A stretch of 15,979 nucleotides of DNA from JANOAR01 sp031411235 (GCA_031411235.1 JANOAR010000095.1:1-15979), one strand, 5' to 3'. Numbered from the stretch's first letter, positions 7,789 to 15,733 are shown. Numbers and translations: made by a program. Notes: a model not told the origin generated them from the letters alone.

Positions 7789-9918
7789 ATGAGACTCACC
7801 TCCATCGGCACCAGGATCACGTCCGCTTTTGCGCTCGTGCTGTTAGCCTTTGCGATCTTTGCCCTCGTCACCTTCCGGGAGATTTCCAACTCATCAGAGA
7901 CCCAGCGCCTCGTATCCAAGAGCCAGGAAGTCATCAGCCAGATTGTGCAAATGAGCGCCTCGGCGTCGAATATTTTATCCTCCGTGCGCGGCTACACCGT
8001 CACGGGTGACGAGGCACTGGCCGAGAGTGCTGAGTGGAATCGCCTCGATCTCACCCAAGGCCTTGATGAGTTGCGTTCGCTGACAGAGCCGATGCTGGAG
8101 CAGCGAGTGAAAAGCGCGCGGCTCGCCCCACTCGTGGAGAAGTTTGTCAGCTTCAGTCAACGACTGGAGGCGCTGCGTAAACTCGAAGGTATGGAGGCCG
8201 CTGTGGCCGAGCTAAAAACAAACGAGGGCCAGGGCTTGGTGGATAGCATCATGCTGATTCTTGATGAAATGAAAGATGAAGAGGAGCGCCTGCTGGAGAC
8301 ACGCACGGCCACAGCGCACGAGTCTGTGGGGAAAACGCGTCGTTACCTCATCATCAGCGCCGCGCTCACCATCGGCTTCGGTATGGGGGCCAGCGTCTTC
8401 ATCACCCACCGCATTGTGACTCCCGTCGCCCGTTTGGTAGAAGGCACCGAGCGCATCGGAGGCGGCGACTTCGACCATCGTGTGCCAACGACGGGTGGCG
8501 ACGAAATCGAGCAACTCGGCGGTGCCTTCAATCAAATGGTCGCCAGGCTGCAACAATCGCATCGAACCGTAGCTGAGCAGGACTGGCTGAAAGGCTGTCT
8601 AGTGCGCATTGGCGGTCAACTTCAAGGGCAGCGCGATGTCGCCGTCGCAGGCCGGATCGTGCTCGAAGAACTCGCCACTGCCCTGGATGCGCGGCACGGG
8701 GCCATCTATTTGAGCGAGCTGGGAAGCGGTGGCCTATCGCTAGTCCTACGTGCCAGCTACGGCTGTGGGGAAGTCGCCCCCATACCCCCACGCATTCGTC
8801 CCAGCGAAGGCTTGGTGGGGCAGTGCCTAGTCCAGCGCCAGCGCATCGTCATCACCGACGTGCCGCCCGAGTATCTGAAAATCGGCTCCGCTCTGGGTGA
8901 AGCAACACCACAGACCCTTGTTCTCCAACCCGCTATCTTTGAAGGTAGCGTAGAGGCTGTATTGGAATTGGCTAGCTTACAGCGCTTTAGCCCAGTGCAG
9001 TTCTCGCTTCTGGATCAACTGGGTGACAGCTTAGCGGTGGCATTGCACACCATCCAATCAGCACAACGCACCGAAGACTTATTACACGAGTCGCAATCCT
9101 TGGCCGCCAAACTCGAAGACAACGCCCGCCAACTTCATGAGCGCAACCTGGAGGTGGAACGCAAAAACGCCGAAGTCGAGGAGGCACGCTTCGCCTTGCA
9201 AGAGCGGGCAGAACAGTTGTCGCGCTCTAATGCTGACCTTGAACAATTCGCATATGTGGCTTCACATGATTTGCAGGAACCCCTGCGCGCGGTGGCCGGC
9301 TTTGCCAGCCTTCTGGAACGCCAATTGCGCGACAAGCTTGAAGACCACAGCCTCGAACACCTTCACCACATCATCGAAGGTGCCAACCGCATGAAGTCAC
9401 TGATCGCTGACTTACTAGCCTTCTCTCGGTTGAACCGCCGCGATACCTTCCAGGAAACCGACTTCGAGCAGGTGCTGCCAACAGTGCTGCAAAACCTAGA
9501 CGCTGCCATCAGCACCACTGGGGCGGTCGTTACCCACGACCCACTTCCCACCATGCTGGCCGACCGAATGCAGATGGGGCAAATCCTACAAAACCTCATT
9601 TCTAACGCTATCAAATTCGCCAGCAAAGAAACCCCAAAGGTGCATGTCAGCGCGTGCCAACAATCAGACGGAGCATGGCAATTCTCCGTGAGTGATAATG
9701 GCATCGGTATCGCTCCCGAGTTTATAGACCGCATCTTCGTCATCTTCCAACGCCTGCACACCCGCGACCAATACCCCGGCACAGGCATCGGCCTCGCCAT
9801 CTGCAAAAAAATTGCCGAACTCCATCGTGGCCGCATCTGGGTCAAATCCGAACCAGACAAAGGCGCTACCTTCTATTTCACCATCGGCACAAACCTCGCA
9901 ACCCACGGAACCCTATGA
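7789..9918 (+). CDS. Membrane sensor histidine kinase: periplasmic 4-helix sensor (CHASE3-like)-HAMP-GAF-HisKA-HATPase
   Basis: The 709-residue protein has a first membrane helix at about 12-29, a helical periplasmic sensor at 30-183 (CHASE3-like, containing 'SSVRGYTVTGDEALAE'), and a second helix at about 186-206. HAMP follows at 207-258 ('RIVTPVARLVEGTERIGGGD'), then GAF at about 265-422, coiled coil at about 428-485 and HisKA at 486-550. The phospho-acceptor is His493 in 'FAYVASHDLQEPLRAV'. The ATPase domain has an N box (QNLISNAIKF, 601-610), G1 DNGIG (636-640), F box (IFVIFQRLH) and G2 GTGIGLA (664-670), so it looks catalytically complete. The HisKA subtype resembles that of cyanobacterial phytochrome kinases such as Cph1, but no chromophore-binding PAS/PHY is present; the GAF is an ordinary one. 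It starts 5 nt after the YfiR-like gene without a clear Shine-Dalgarno, suggesting translational coupling, and overlaps the next gene by 4 nt. Confidence 0.93.
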   Translation: MRLTSIGTRITSAFALVLLAFAIFALVTFREISNSSETQRLVSKSQEVISQIVQMSASASNILSSVRGYTVTGDEALAESAEWNRLDLTQGLDELRSLTEPMLEQRVKSARLAPLVEKFVSFSQRLEALRKLEGMEAAVAELKTNEGQGLVDSIMLILDEMKDEEERLLETRTATAHESVGKTRRYLIISAALTIGFGMGASVFITHRIVTPVARLVEGTERIGGGDFDHRVPTTGGDEIEQLGGAFNQMVARLQQSHRTVAEQDWLKGCLVRIGGQLQGQRDVAVAGRIVLEELATALDARHGAIYLSELGSGGLSLVLRASYGCGEVAPIPPRIRPSEGLVGQCLVQRQRIVITDVPPEYLKIGSALGEATPQTLVLQPAIFEGSVEAVLELASLQRFSPVQFSLLDQLGDSLAVALHTIQSAQRTEDLLHESQSLAAKLEDNARQLHERNLEVERKNAEVEEARFALQERAEQLSRSNADLEQFAYVASHDLQEPLRAVAGFASLLERQLRDKLEDHSLEHLHHIIEGANRMKSLIADLLAFSRLNRRDTFQETDFEQVLPTVLQNLDAAISTTGAVVTHDPLPTMLADRMQMGQILQNLISNAIKFASKETPKVHVSACQQSDGAWQFSVSDNGIGIAPEFIDRIFVIFQRLHTRDQYPGTGIGLAICKKIAELHRGRIWVKSEPDKGATFYFTIGTNLATHGTL

Positions 9919-10373
9919 CAACTAACACAGGACACATCATCGACATTCTCCTTGTCGAAGACAGCCCCACCGATGCTATGCTCGCCCAGGAGGCCTTCAT
10001 CGAGGCTAAAGTAGCCAACCGCCTGCACCATGTGCCCGATGGCATGGAGGCAATGGCGTTCCTGCGCCGCGAGGGGCGTTATGCCCACGCCCCCCGTCCC
10101 GACTTGATCCTGCTAGATCTCAACATGCCGCGCAAAGACGGGCGTGAAGTCCTCGCTGAAATCAAAGTCGATCCCGATTTGATGATGATCCCCGTGCTCG
10201 TAATGACCTCATCCCAAGCCGAGAGCGACGTGATCAAATCCTACAAGCTGCACTGCAATGGTTATGTAGTGAAGCCACTGGATTTTCAGCAGTTCACGGA
10301 AACCGTACGCAGCATCGACAAATTCTGGTTTGCCGTGGTAACGCTACCACCTTCGCACAAAGAGGGGGGCTAG
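9915..10373 (+). CDS. Single-domain response regulator, Rcp1-like
   Basis: The 152-residue product is one receiver domain with no DNA-binding or enzymatic output. Acid pocket residues are E15 and D16 ('LVEDSPTDAMLAQEAF'), the phospho-acceptor is D68 ('LILLDLNMPRKDG'), the switch Thr is T98 ('VLVMTSS') and the Lys is K120 ('YVVKPLDF'). The C-terminal 'IDKFWFAVVTLPP' is the signature ending of Rcp1-type regulators, partners of phytochrome-type kinases. The last six residues (SHKEGG) look like read-through into intergenic sequence. Its ATG overlaps the kinase stop (ATGA), so the two are translationally coupled and almost surely a cognate pair. The output must come through protein-protein contact or onward phosphotransfer; no target is encoded nearby. 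Confidence 0.93.
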   Translation: MTTNTGHIIDILLVEDSPTDAMLAQEAFIEAKVANRLHHVPDGMEAMAFLRREGRYAHAPRPDLILLDLNMPRKDGREVLAEIKVDPDLMMIPVLVMTSSQAESDVIKSYKLHCNGYVVKPLDFQQFTETVRSIDKFWFAVVTLPPSHKEGG

Positions 10374-10632
10374 GGACATTGCCCCACTCCTCAGCCCTTT
10401 AGCTTAAACCCGAACGCCGCGATTGATCGGCGACTATTTTCACCCATCCTTGGCCTGATGCGGTTCGGCAACGGCGGGCTCGGTATTTTTCCAATACAGT
10501 CACGCGATCGCCAAACCGCCTGAGACTCAAGCCTTGGCAAAGCTAGCCATCGCTGAATCGCGCCGTTCGGGATTAATGCAACTATTCCGCTCAACCGAGC
10601 AGCGATTTGAGCATCGCCGCATGAAGCCCTCC

Positions 10633-10669
10633 AGGTAGAACTATACCCCATAGTGAATGTGCCAAGCGC
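10633..10669 (+). repeat. 37-nt direct repeat, copy 1
   Basis: This 37-nt stretch is repeated exactly at 10699-10735. It begins AGGTAGAACTATACC and ends GTGCCAAGCGC. Its centre is an inverted repeat, ACTAT-ACCCC-ATAGT (10640-10654), able to form a 5-bp stem. The sequence just upstream of each copy is also partly alike (GC.T.AAGCC), so the ancestral unit was probably longer than 37 nt. Confidence 0.9.
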
Positions 10670-10698
10670 GGCACCATCGAAGGCGTCAAGCCAGTTGA

Positions 10699-10735
10699 AG
10701 GTAGAACTATACCCCATAGTGAATGTGCCAAGCGC
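10699..10735 (+). repeat. 37-nt direct repeat, copy 2
   Basis: This is an exact copy of 10633-10669, offset by 66 nt, with 29 nt of different sequence between the copies. It contains the same ACTAT/ATAGT inverted repeat (10706-10720). I found no third exact copy in the window. Confidence 0.9.
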
Positions 10736-10769
10736 TGACTAACTATGTTGGCATGGCCCAAAAATGAGC

Positions 10770-10798
10770 TTGGGAATAATGATTGAGTCGATTATACG
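10770..10798 (+). promoter_or_regulatory. Possible sigma70-like promoter for AI-2E/YihY unit
   Basis: TTGGGA (10770-10775) and TATACG (10793-10798) are separated by 17 nt, each matching 4 of 6 consensus positions. Transcription would begin about 10805, only a few bases before the ATG at 10808. This fits the lack of any Shine-Dalgarno there and would give a nearly leaderless mRNA. The match is modest and could be chance. Confidence 0.3.
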
Positions 10799-10807
10799 CG
10801 TCATAAC

Positions 10808-11953
10808 ATGCTAACAAGTGATTCCAATTCAGAGACTGTGGCGACGCAGGAACCCCAAGCTACTCAGGCTACTGCCGAAGTAACCTCACCGCAGCGGCTG
10901 GAACTGCACATTCCGTGGGTCACTTTCATCAAGGCATTCACTGCCGTGTTGGCGGTCTATGCCATCTATGTGCTGTGGCCGCTACTGCTGCTGGTGTTCT
11001 TGGCGCTGTTTCTGGCCGTCACACTTCTCTCCTTCGTGGACTGGTTGGATGACAAGGGAGTGAAGCACAGGATCAGCCTAGCTATGGTGATCGGAGGCTT
11101 GCTGACGGTGCTGGCCATCGGCATGGCACTCATCTTGCCAGCGTTGGTCGAGCAGGTGACCAGCTTCAGTCAGAGCCTGCCGAAGTTGCGCGAGGAGACA
11201 CTCAACCAGTTTCCGGTGGGCGGTGCCATTCGCCACAACATTGAACACATTCTCGACAGCGCTAATTGGTCCGAAGCGAGCACTTGGCTTGGCCATTTCA
11301 TGTCAGCAGGCGGCATTGCGCTCGGCGGCCTCTCCGAGATTGCCCTCTTGATCGTGATCGCCCTGTATCTGGTCATTGATGGCAGTAAAAGCTATGAGTG
11401 GTTGTTGGCGTTCTTCTCACCCTTGAAGCGTGCGAAGCTCCGACTCACGTCAGAAGAAATCTCCCAGGTCATCTTTGGCTACGTGTCGGGACAGGTTATC
11501 ACCTCTGCTCTGGTGTCCATTTATGCTTTCGTCGTGCTGAGTATGTTGCATGTGCCCGGAGCTTTGATGCTGTCCATTCTGGCAGGCGTTTTGGACGTTC
11601 TCCCCATACTTGGATTTGTCATCGCCACAGCACCAGCCGTCCTGCTGGCCTTGAGTGTATCGCCCCAGACAGCCTTCACTGTTCTCCTTTTGTATATACT
11701 ATTTCACGCTCTCGAAACCTACTACATCGTGCCCAAGGTCTATGGGAAACACCTCAGGGTCTCCACCCTCACCGTGCTGCTTGGACTTTTGGCAGGAACA
11801 CTGCTGGCAGGTATTCCTGGAGCCCTGGCGGCACTGCCGGTGATTGCCTCGTATGCAGCGATTGAGCGTATATGGCTCAAGCCCTACCTGCGGGATGGCG
11901 TCTCCGAAAAGCATGAGCAGCAGAAGGCCCAGGAGTTTGGCGAGCGGGTCTAA
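10808..11953 (+). CDS. AI-2E family transporter (TqsA/PerM-type membrane protein)
   Basis: The 381-residue polytopic inner-membrane protein belongs to the AI-2E transporter family. Members have been linked to autoinducer-2 export or Na+/H+ antiport, so the substrate cannot be named from sequence. The first 35 residues are Ser/Thr/Gln-rich and probably cytosolic. Hydrophobic segments lie at about 40-77 (two helices), 89-114, 168-191, 228-286 (several), 290-308 and 321-352. Between 115 and 165 is the family's soluble helical insert. Diagnostic motifs are 'GYVSGQ' (224-229), 'LAGVLDVLPILGF' (258-270) and 'ALETYYIVPKVYGKHLRVST' (301-320). Length is normal. No ribosome binding site precedes the ATG, and no good internal start exists before the first helices. 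It is followed after 3 nt by the YihY gene, so the two are very likely co-transcribed. Confidence 0.93.
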   Translation: MLTSDSNSETVATQEPQATQATAEVTSPQRLELHIPWVTFIKAFTAVLAVYAIYVLWPLLLLVFLALFLAVTLLSFVDWLDDKGVKHRISLAMVIGGLLTVLAIGMALILPALVEQVTSFSQSLPKLREETLNQFPVGGAIRHNIEHILDSANWSEASTWLGHFMSAGGIALGGLSEIALLIVIALYLVIDGSKSYEWLLAFFSPLKRAKLRLTSEEISQVIFGYVSGQVITSALVSIYAFVVLSMLHVPGALMLSILAGVLDVLPILGFVIATAPAVLLALSVSPQTAFTVLLLYILFHALETYYIVPKVYGKHLRVSTLTVLLGLLAGTLLAGIPGALAALPVIASYAAIERIWLKPYLRDGVSEKHEQQKAQEFGERV

Positions 11954-11956
11954 GTC

Positions 11957-12826
11957 ATGATGAAAACCTTCCTGTCGCTGCTCTGCGAAACCTATCGCCA
12001 ATGGACTGCCAACCGGGGGCCAAAGATGGGCGCGGCGCTATCCTTCTACACCGTCTTCTCGCTCGCCCCGCTGGCCATCCTGATGCTGTCGCTGGTCAGT
12101 CTAGCCGTGGAACGCAACGCCGCCCGCACCGAAATGGTGGGCCAGTTCAGAGCCTTTGTCGGCAATGAAGGCGCAGATATGGTGGAGCTGATTCTGACGG
12201 AAACAGCAGCTGCGAATACTAGTCTCTGGGCCACCATCATTGGTTTCGCCGTGCTGCTCGTAGGTGCTTCAGGCGTATTCGGTGAGTTACAAGATTCACT
12301 AAACCAAATTTGGGAGGTATCCACCAAACGTCATCCCATCTTTGTGATGCTCAAAGAGCGCGCCATATCCTTTATCATGGTCTTTGTCATGAGCTTGCTC
12401 ATGCTTGGTTCCTTCCTTTTTTCCGCCGTAATCGCGGTAGCGGGGGAATACCTGCATAGGCTGTCTCCAAGCTTTGACGGCGCATGGGAACTGAGCAATT
12501 CCGCTGTCTCACTGCTAGTGATCGCACTGCTGTTTGCCCTGATCTACCGCATGGTTCCCGATGCTCGCGTCACCTGGAAGGACGTCTGGCTCGGGGCAGT
12601 GATTGCGGCAGTGTTATTCGTGCTGGGGAAGGTCGTGCTAGGCTTCTACTTCGGGCGCAGCGCCATCGCCTCCAGCTACGGCGCTGCTGGCTCGCTCATC
12701 ATTATTCTGGTTTGGGTTTACTACTCCGCACAGATCTTGTATTTCGGGGCCGAGTTCACGCATGTCTATGCGCTGCGTCATGGTTCTCACCGGAGTCATG
12801 GGTATACGGCTGAAAACCAGACATGA
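11957..12826 (+). CDS. YihY/virulence factor BrkB family membrane protein
   Basis: The 289-residue inner-membrane protein has about six helices (roughly 27-50, 90-110, 134-160, 182-200, 207-232, 243-268). It has the family landmarks 'GAALSFYTVFSLAPLAIL' (25-42), 'LLVGASGVFGELQDSLNQIW' (100-119), 'IYRMVPDARVTWKDVWLGA' (196-214) and 'YGAAGSLIIILVWVYYSAQI' (241-260). The family has been annotated as RNase BN in error and as BrkB by similarity to a Bordetella serum-resistance gene; its true activity is unsettled. It starts 3 nt after the AI-2E stop, with two adjacent ATG codons at 11957 and 11960. The C-terminal 20 residues are polar and probably cytosolic. It converges with the hybrid kinase gene across only 21 nt. 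Confidence 0.93.
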   Translation: MMKTFLSLLCETYRQWTANRGPKMGAALSFYTVFSLAPLAILMLSLVSLAVERNAARTEMVGQFRAFVGNEGADMVELILTETAAANTSLWATIIGFAVLLVGASGVFGELQDSLNQIWEVSTKRHPIFVMLKERAISFIMVFVMSLLMLGSFLFSAVIAVAGEYLHRLSPSFDGAWELSNSAVSLLVIALLFALIYRMVPDARVTWKDVWLGAVIAAVLFVLGKVVLGFYFGRSAIASSYGAAGSLIIILVWVYYSAQILYFGAEFTHVYALRHGSHRSHGYTAENQT

Positions 12827-12847
12827 TTAAGCGACACATTTCAGTTT

Positions 12848-15427
12848 TTAGCCAGCTTTGCTCTCGGCATACACCAAAGTCTCATTCAGAGTTTCCAAAA
12901 ACTCATTAACCTTGATAGGTTTGGTGAGATAACGGAAAAAGCCTGCTTGCAGACCTCTTTCGATGTCACTGGGAATTGCGTTAGCGCTTAAAGCAACGAT
13001 AGGAATGTGGGCCGTTGTTGGATCAAGATGGATGATTTTCATTGCTTCAATACCACTGATTCCAGGCAAATTGATGTCCATCAAAATCACATCGGGCAAG
13101 TAACCGCGAGCTAGATTGATACCGTCATTGCCATTCTGGGCGGTGATCAAACGAATGTCTGGACGACGAGAGATCAGTTGTTCCACAAGTTTTAAGTTAG
13201 CTGGATTATCCTCAACATAGAGCAAAAGGCGCACACGTGGCCCTGCTGGAATGGGGACGGCACCTGTTGCGGTGCTGACAGCTTTAATAAATTCATCGTG
13301 GGGATCGGTATCGTAGTTCAGTTCGATCCAGAATACGCTACCGACTCCGACAGTGCTTTCCGCTCCGATGCTACCTTTCATGAGTTCCACCAAGCGCTTG
13401 CTGACGACGAGGCCTATGCCAGTACCTTCTTCACCACTGGTCTCTTTGCCAAGGCGATTGAAAGCCTGAAAAAGTTGTGCCAGCATCTCGGGCGACAGCC
13501 CCGCACCTGTATCTCTGACGCTGATTCGCAGGCGGCTAGGTGTCGGCAAAAGGTAGTCCACAATGACGGTTCCTCCAATCTGGTTATACTTGATCGCGTT
13601 GGACAATAGGTTGATTAACACCTGCTTTAAGCGCGTCCTGTCGGCATTTATGAAACAAGGGCCTTCGAACTTGGGGAACGTCATGCTAATGCCACGCTTC
13701 TGTGCCTGAGGCTCGATCATCGCTTGGCATTCGATCATTACTTCTGGCAATGACACGGGCTCTAACGAAAGAGACATTCGACCGGATTCCACGACGGCAA
13801 GATCTAAAATGTCATTGATAAGTTCTAAGAGAAACCAGCCTGCATGTAGAATCTGGTCGATGCTAGCCTTTTGACTTGGCGTTGGCAGCGGTGAATCCGA
13901 TTCCATGAGTTGGGCAAAGCCAAGAATGGCATTGAGCGGCGAACGCAGTTCGTGGCTCATGCTGGAGAGGAAATCGGACTTTGCCTGATTGGCTTTTTCA
14001 GCGATAGCCTTGGCTTTTTCTAGCTCGACAGTGTTTTCTAGCAGCACTTTGTCCCAGCGCTTGCGCTCGGTCACATCTCGCGCTGCGGCGAAGACGCCCT
14101 GCAAAATGCCATCGCGATCATGGAAGGTGGTGGCGTTGTAGGATACCACAGTTTCCTTGCCGTCCTTGGTCCGAGCGGTCAGTTCATAATCCGTAACCTT
14201 GCCTTCGCTGAGCACCCGCTCGATGCCTTCCTCGGCGCGTGCAGGGTCAGTGAAGTAATTTTTGAAATAGGCTCCGATAAGTTCTTCGCGTGATCGCCCC
14301 GTCAGCGTCTCCATTTGGTTATTAACATCGGTGATAATGCCAGACGGATCGGTCGTCATCAGCGCGTCAATGTTAGATTCGATCAAAGAGCGCGTGTAGA
14401 ATTGCTGATCACGCAAAGCCTTCTGCACGGCATATTCGCCCGTGACATCCCGGAACACGAGCACGGCCCCAATCACTTGGCCATTACGCTCGCGGATCGG
14501 CGCACAACTGTCAGCGATGTCACACTCACTACCATTGCGTGCAATCAGTACGGTATGGTTGGCTAATCCCTGAACCGTGCCCTTGGCCAAGGTTTCCATG
14601 ACAGGAACTATGGTGGGTTGGCGAGTTTCTTTATTGATGATGGGAAAAATCTCCTCCACAGGCCGACCTGCGGCTTGCGCCTGCGTCCAACCTGTGAGCT
14701 GCTCCGCTAACGGATTCATGAGCGTCACACGTGCTTCAGCATCGGTAGCGATGACGGCGTCGCCAATGGAATTGAGCGTAACTGCGAGCTTCTCCTCGCT
14801 AAGCTGCAAGGTGCGATTGGCTTGGTTGAGTTGCCGATTCGTTTCCTCTTGAGCATTGACCCAATGCTGCCGCTCCTCTTCAACTTGCTTGCGCGCCGTA
14901 TTATCGGTGCCTATTAAAAGGTAACCAATAATTCCACCTTTGTTATCACGCAATGCCGTGACAGATACTACCGCAGGGAAGCGACTTCCGTCTTTGCGAA
15001 TATAAGTCAGTTCATAGATGTCTTCGATACCACGCGAAGCCTTGAATACAAGCGCCTCGAAGCCTGGCGCGATGCTGGTCGATAACTCGATGCTCAGAGC
15101 TGCCGCACGAACCACTAATTCCTGTGGATCAGAAATCTCTGCGGGGGTGATCTTGTTTAGAACGTCATCTGCCGTGTAGCCCAACATCCGCTCAGCGCCA
15201 ACATTAAAGAGTTGAATGACACCCTTTTCATCCGTGGCAATGCTGGAGAAATTGGCACTGTTGAGGATGGCATTTTGCAAGGCTCCCGTTTTTAGCAAGG
15301 AGGCATGGTGCTGAAGTTCGGTATTGCCTCCAATCGCCAAGCGTTCAGAGGGAGACTTTGACTTCAAATGAGCTGGTGCAAGAGGTTCATTGTCGGCTTG
15401 AGGATTTGTTTTTTTAGAGGTAAGCAT
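12848..15427 (-). CDS. Cytosolic hybrid histidine kinase: PAS-PAS-PAS-HisKA-HATPase-REC
   Basis: The 859-residue protein lacks membrane segments or a signal peptide, so it should be cytosolic. PAS domains lie at about 50-178, 212-330 and 345-455, each followed by a PAC-like end ('LLIGTDNTARKQVEEE', 'LVFRDVTGEYAVQKAL', 'AAARDVTERKRWDKVL'). A coiled coil leads into HisKA with His492 in 'KSDFLSSMSHELRSPLNAIL'. The ATPase has an N box (LINLLSNAIKY), G1 DTGAG (639-643) and G2 GTGIGL (668-673). A C-terminal receiver (about 733-852) has E739/D740, phospho-acceptor D784 ('ILMDINLPGISG'), S814 and K836 ('YLTKPI'). There is no Hpt domain, and no phosphotransfer partner or regulator lies beside it, so its target is unknown. 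No haem or flavin-binding signature is obvious in the PAS domains. No clear Shine-Dalgarno precedes the ATG. Confidence 0.93.
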   Translation of the reverse strand: MLTSKKTNPQADNEPLAPAHLKSKSPSERLAIGGNTELQHHASLLKTGALQNAILNSANFSSIATDEKGVIQLFNVGAERMLGYTADDVLNKITPAEISDPQELVVRAAALSIELSTSIAPGFEALVFKASRGIEDIYELTYIRKDGSRFPAVVSVTALRDNKGGIIGYLLIGTDNTARKQVEEERQHWVNAQEETNRQLNQANRTLQLSEEKLAVTLNSIGDAVIATDAEARVTLMNPLAEQLTGWTQAQAAGRPVEEIFPIINKETRQPTIVPVMETLAKGTVQGLANHTVLIARNGSECDIADSCAPIRERNGQVIGAVLVFRDVTGEYAVQKALRDQQFYTRSLIESNIDALMTTDPSGIITDVNNQMETLTGRSREELIGAYFKNYFTDPARAEEGIERVLSEGKVTDYELTARTKDGKETVVSYNATTFHDRDGILQGVFAAARDVTERKRWDKVLLENTVELEKAKAIAEKANQAKSDFLSSMSHELRSPLNAILGFAQLMESDSPLPTPSQKASIDQILHAGWFLLELINDILDLAVVESGRMSLSLEPVSLPEVMIECQAMIEPQAQKRGISMTFPKFEGPCFINADRTRLKQVLINLLSNAIKYNQIGGTVIVDYLLPTPSRLRISVRDTGAGLSPEMLAQLFQAFNRLGKETSGEEGTGIGLVVSKRLVELMKGSIGAESTVGVGSVFWIELNYDTDPHDEFIKAVSTATGAVPIPAGPRVRLLLYVEDNPANLKLVEQLISRRPDIRLITAQNGNDGINLARGYLPDVILMDINLPGISGIEAMKIIHLDPTTAHIPIVALSANAIPSDIERGLQAGFFRYLTKPIKVNEFLETLNETLVYAESKAG

Positions 15428-15457
15428 TCGGAGTATTGAGCGCTGAATTTGATGTGA

Positions 15458-15733
15458 TTAGGTGCTACCGTCTGCTGAGGATGGATAGGCAGTGGAGTCA
15501 GTTTCTCGCGCCTGCCACGCTCTGTGCTCTGCTAGTGTCACTTTGGGGGGCAAATATTGGATCGCTCCTGTGTGCGTCTTAATCGCACAATCTCGTGCCA
15601 ACTCGGTGGCCTCGATAGTTTCGTCCTTAGACTGAGCTTCAACATCAAGCGCGTGTTGGAGCAGTAGTCGCGCTGTGGCGACGCCGACTTCGGGGCCGTC
15701 GGCGGTAATCTTGATGGTGGGGACTGTGGTCAT
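15458..15733 (-). CDS. Small protein of unknown function
   Basis: I do not recognise this family. The preferred product is 91 residues starting 'MTTVPTIKITADGPEVGVAT', a soluble, acidic, Ala/Thr-rich helical protein without signal peptide or membrane segment. The same frame is open to an ATG at 15865, which would add 44 residues. That extension reads like non-coding sequence (Trp, Cys, His and Pro without pattern), so I chose the inner start; neither start has a good ribosome binding site. Its stop lies 30 nt before the hybrid kinase start on the same strand, so the two may be co-transcribed. It could be a chance open frame; the coherent 'ARLLLQHALDVEAQSKDETI' helix argues for it being real. 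Confidence 0.45.
   Translation of the reverse strand: MTTVPTIKITADGPEVGVATARLLLQHALDVEAQSKDETIEATELARDCAIKTHTGAIQYLPPKVTLAEHRAWQARETDSTAYPSSADGST

Larger units (their letters stand above)
10374..10807. other. 434-nt intergenic region without a convincing gene, with a 37-nt direct repeat
   Basis: This separates the response regulator from the AI-2E gene. A minus-strand frame at 10391-10717 is open, but its product is low-complexity, Arg/Ser-rich, lacks any recognisable domain and has no ribosome binding site, so I do not call it. A hairpin with arms 10415-10419 and 10428-10432 (CGCCG/CGGCG, 8-nt loop) has no T tract. Two exact 37-nt repeats lie at 10633-10669 and 10699-10735. A possible promoter for the downstream unit lies at 10770-10798. 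Confidence 0.6.

Noticed and set aside
10335..10385. Rho-independent terminator after the response regulator
   Set aside because: A perfect 6-bp hairpin (GTGGTA-ACGC-TACCAC, 10335-10350) lies inside the coding sequence, and a GGGGC/GCCCC pair (10366-10370, 10381-10385) follows. Neither is followed by a T tract.
10640..10669. Sigma54 promoter on the minus strand of the repeat (TGGCAC word)
   Set aside because: The downstream GC element at the required spacing is absent, and no minus-strand gene follows.
10391..10717. 108-codon minus-strand open frame in the intergenic region
   Set aside because: The product has no recognisable domain, part of it is encoded by the 37-nt repeats, and no ribosome binding site precedes it. 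The open frame could equally be chance.
10633..10735. CRISPR array (37-nt repeat, 29-nt spacer)
   Set aside because: Only two repeats and one spacer exist, no cas gene is in the window, and the flanks of the two copies are partly similar, which fits duplication better.
12046..12327. Minus-strand open frame inside the YihY gene
   Set aside because: It is a shadow of a well-supported membrane protein with complete family motifs.
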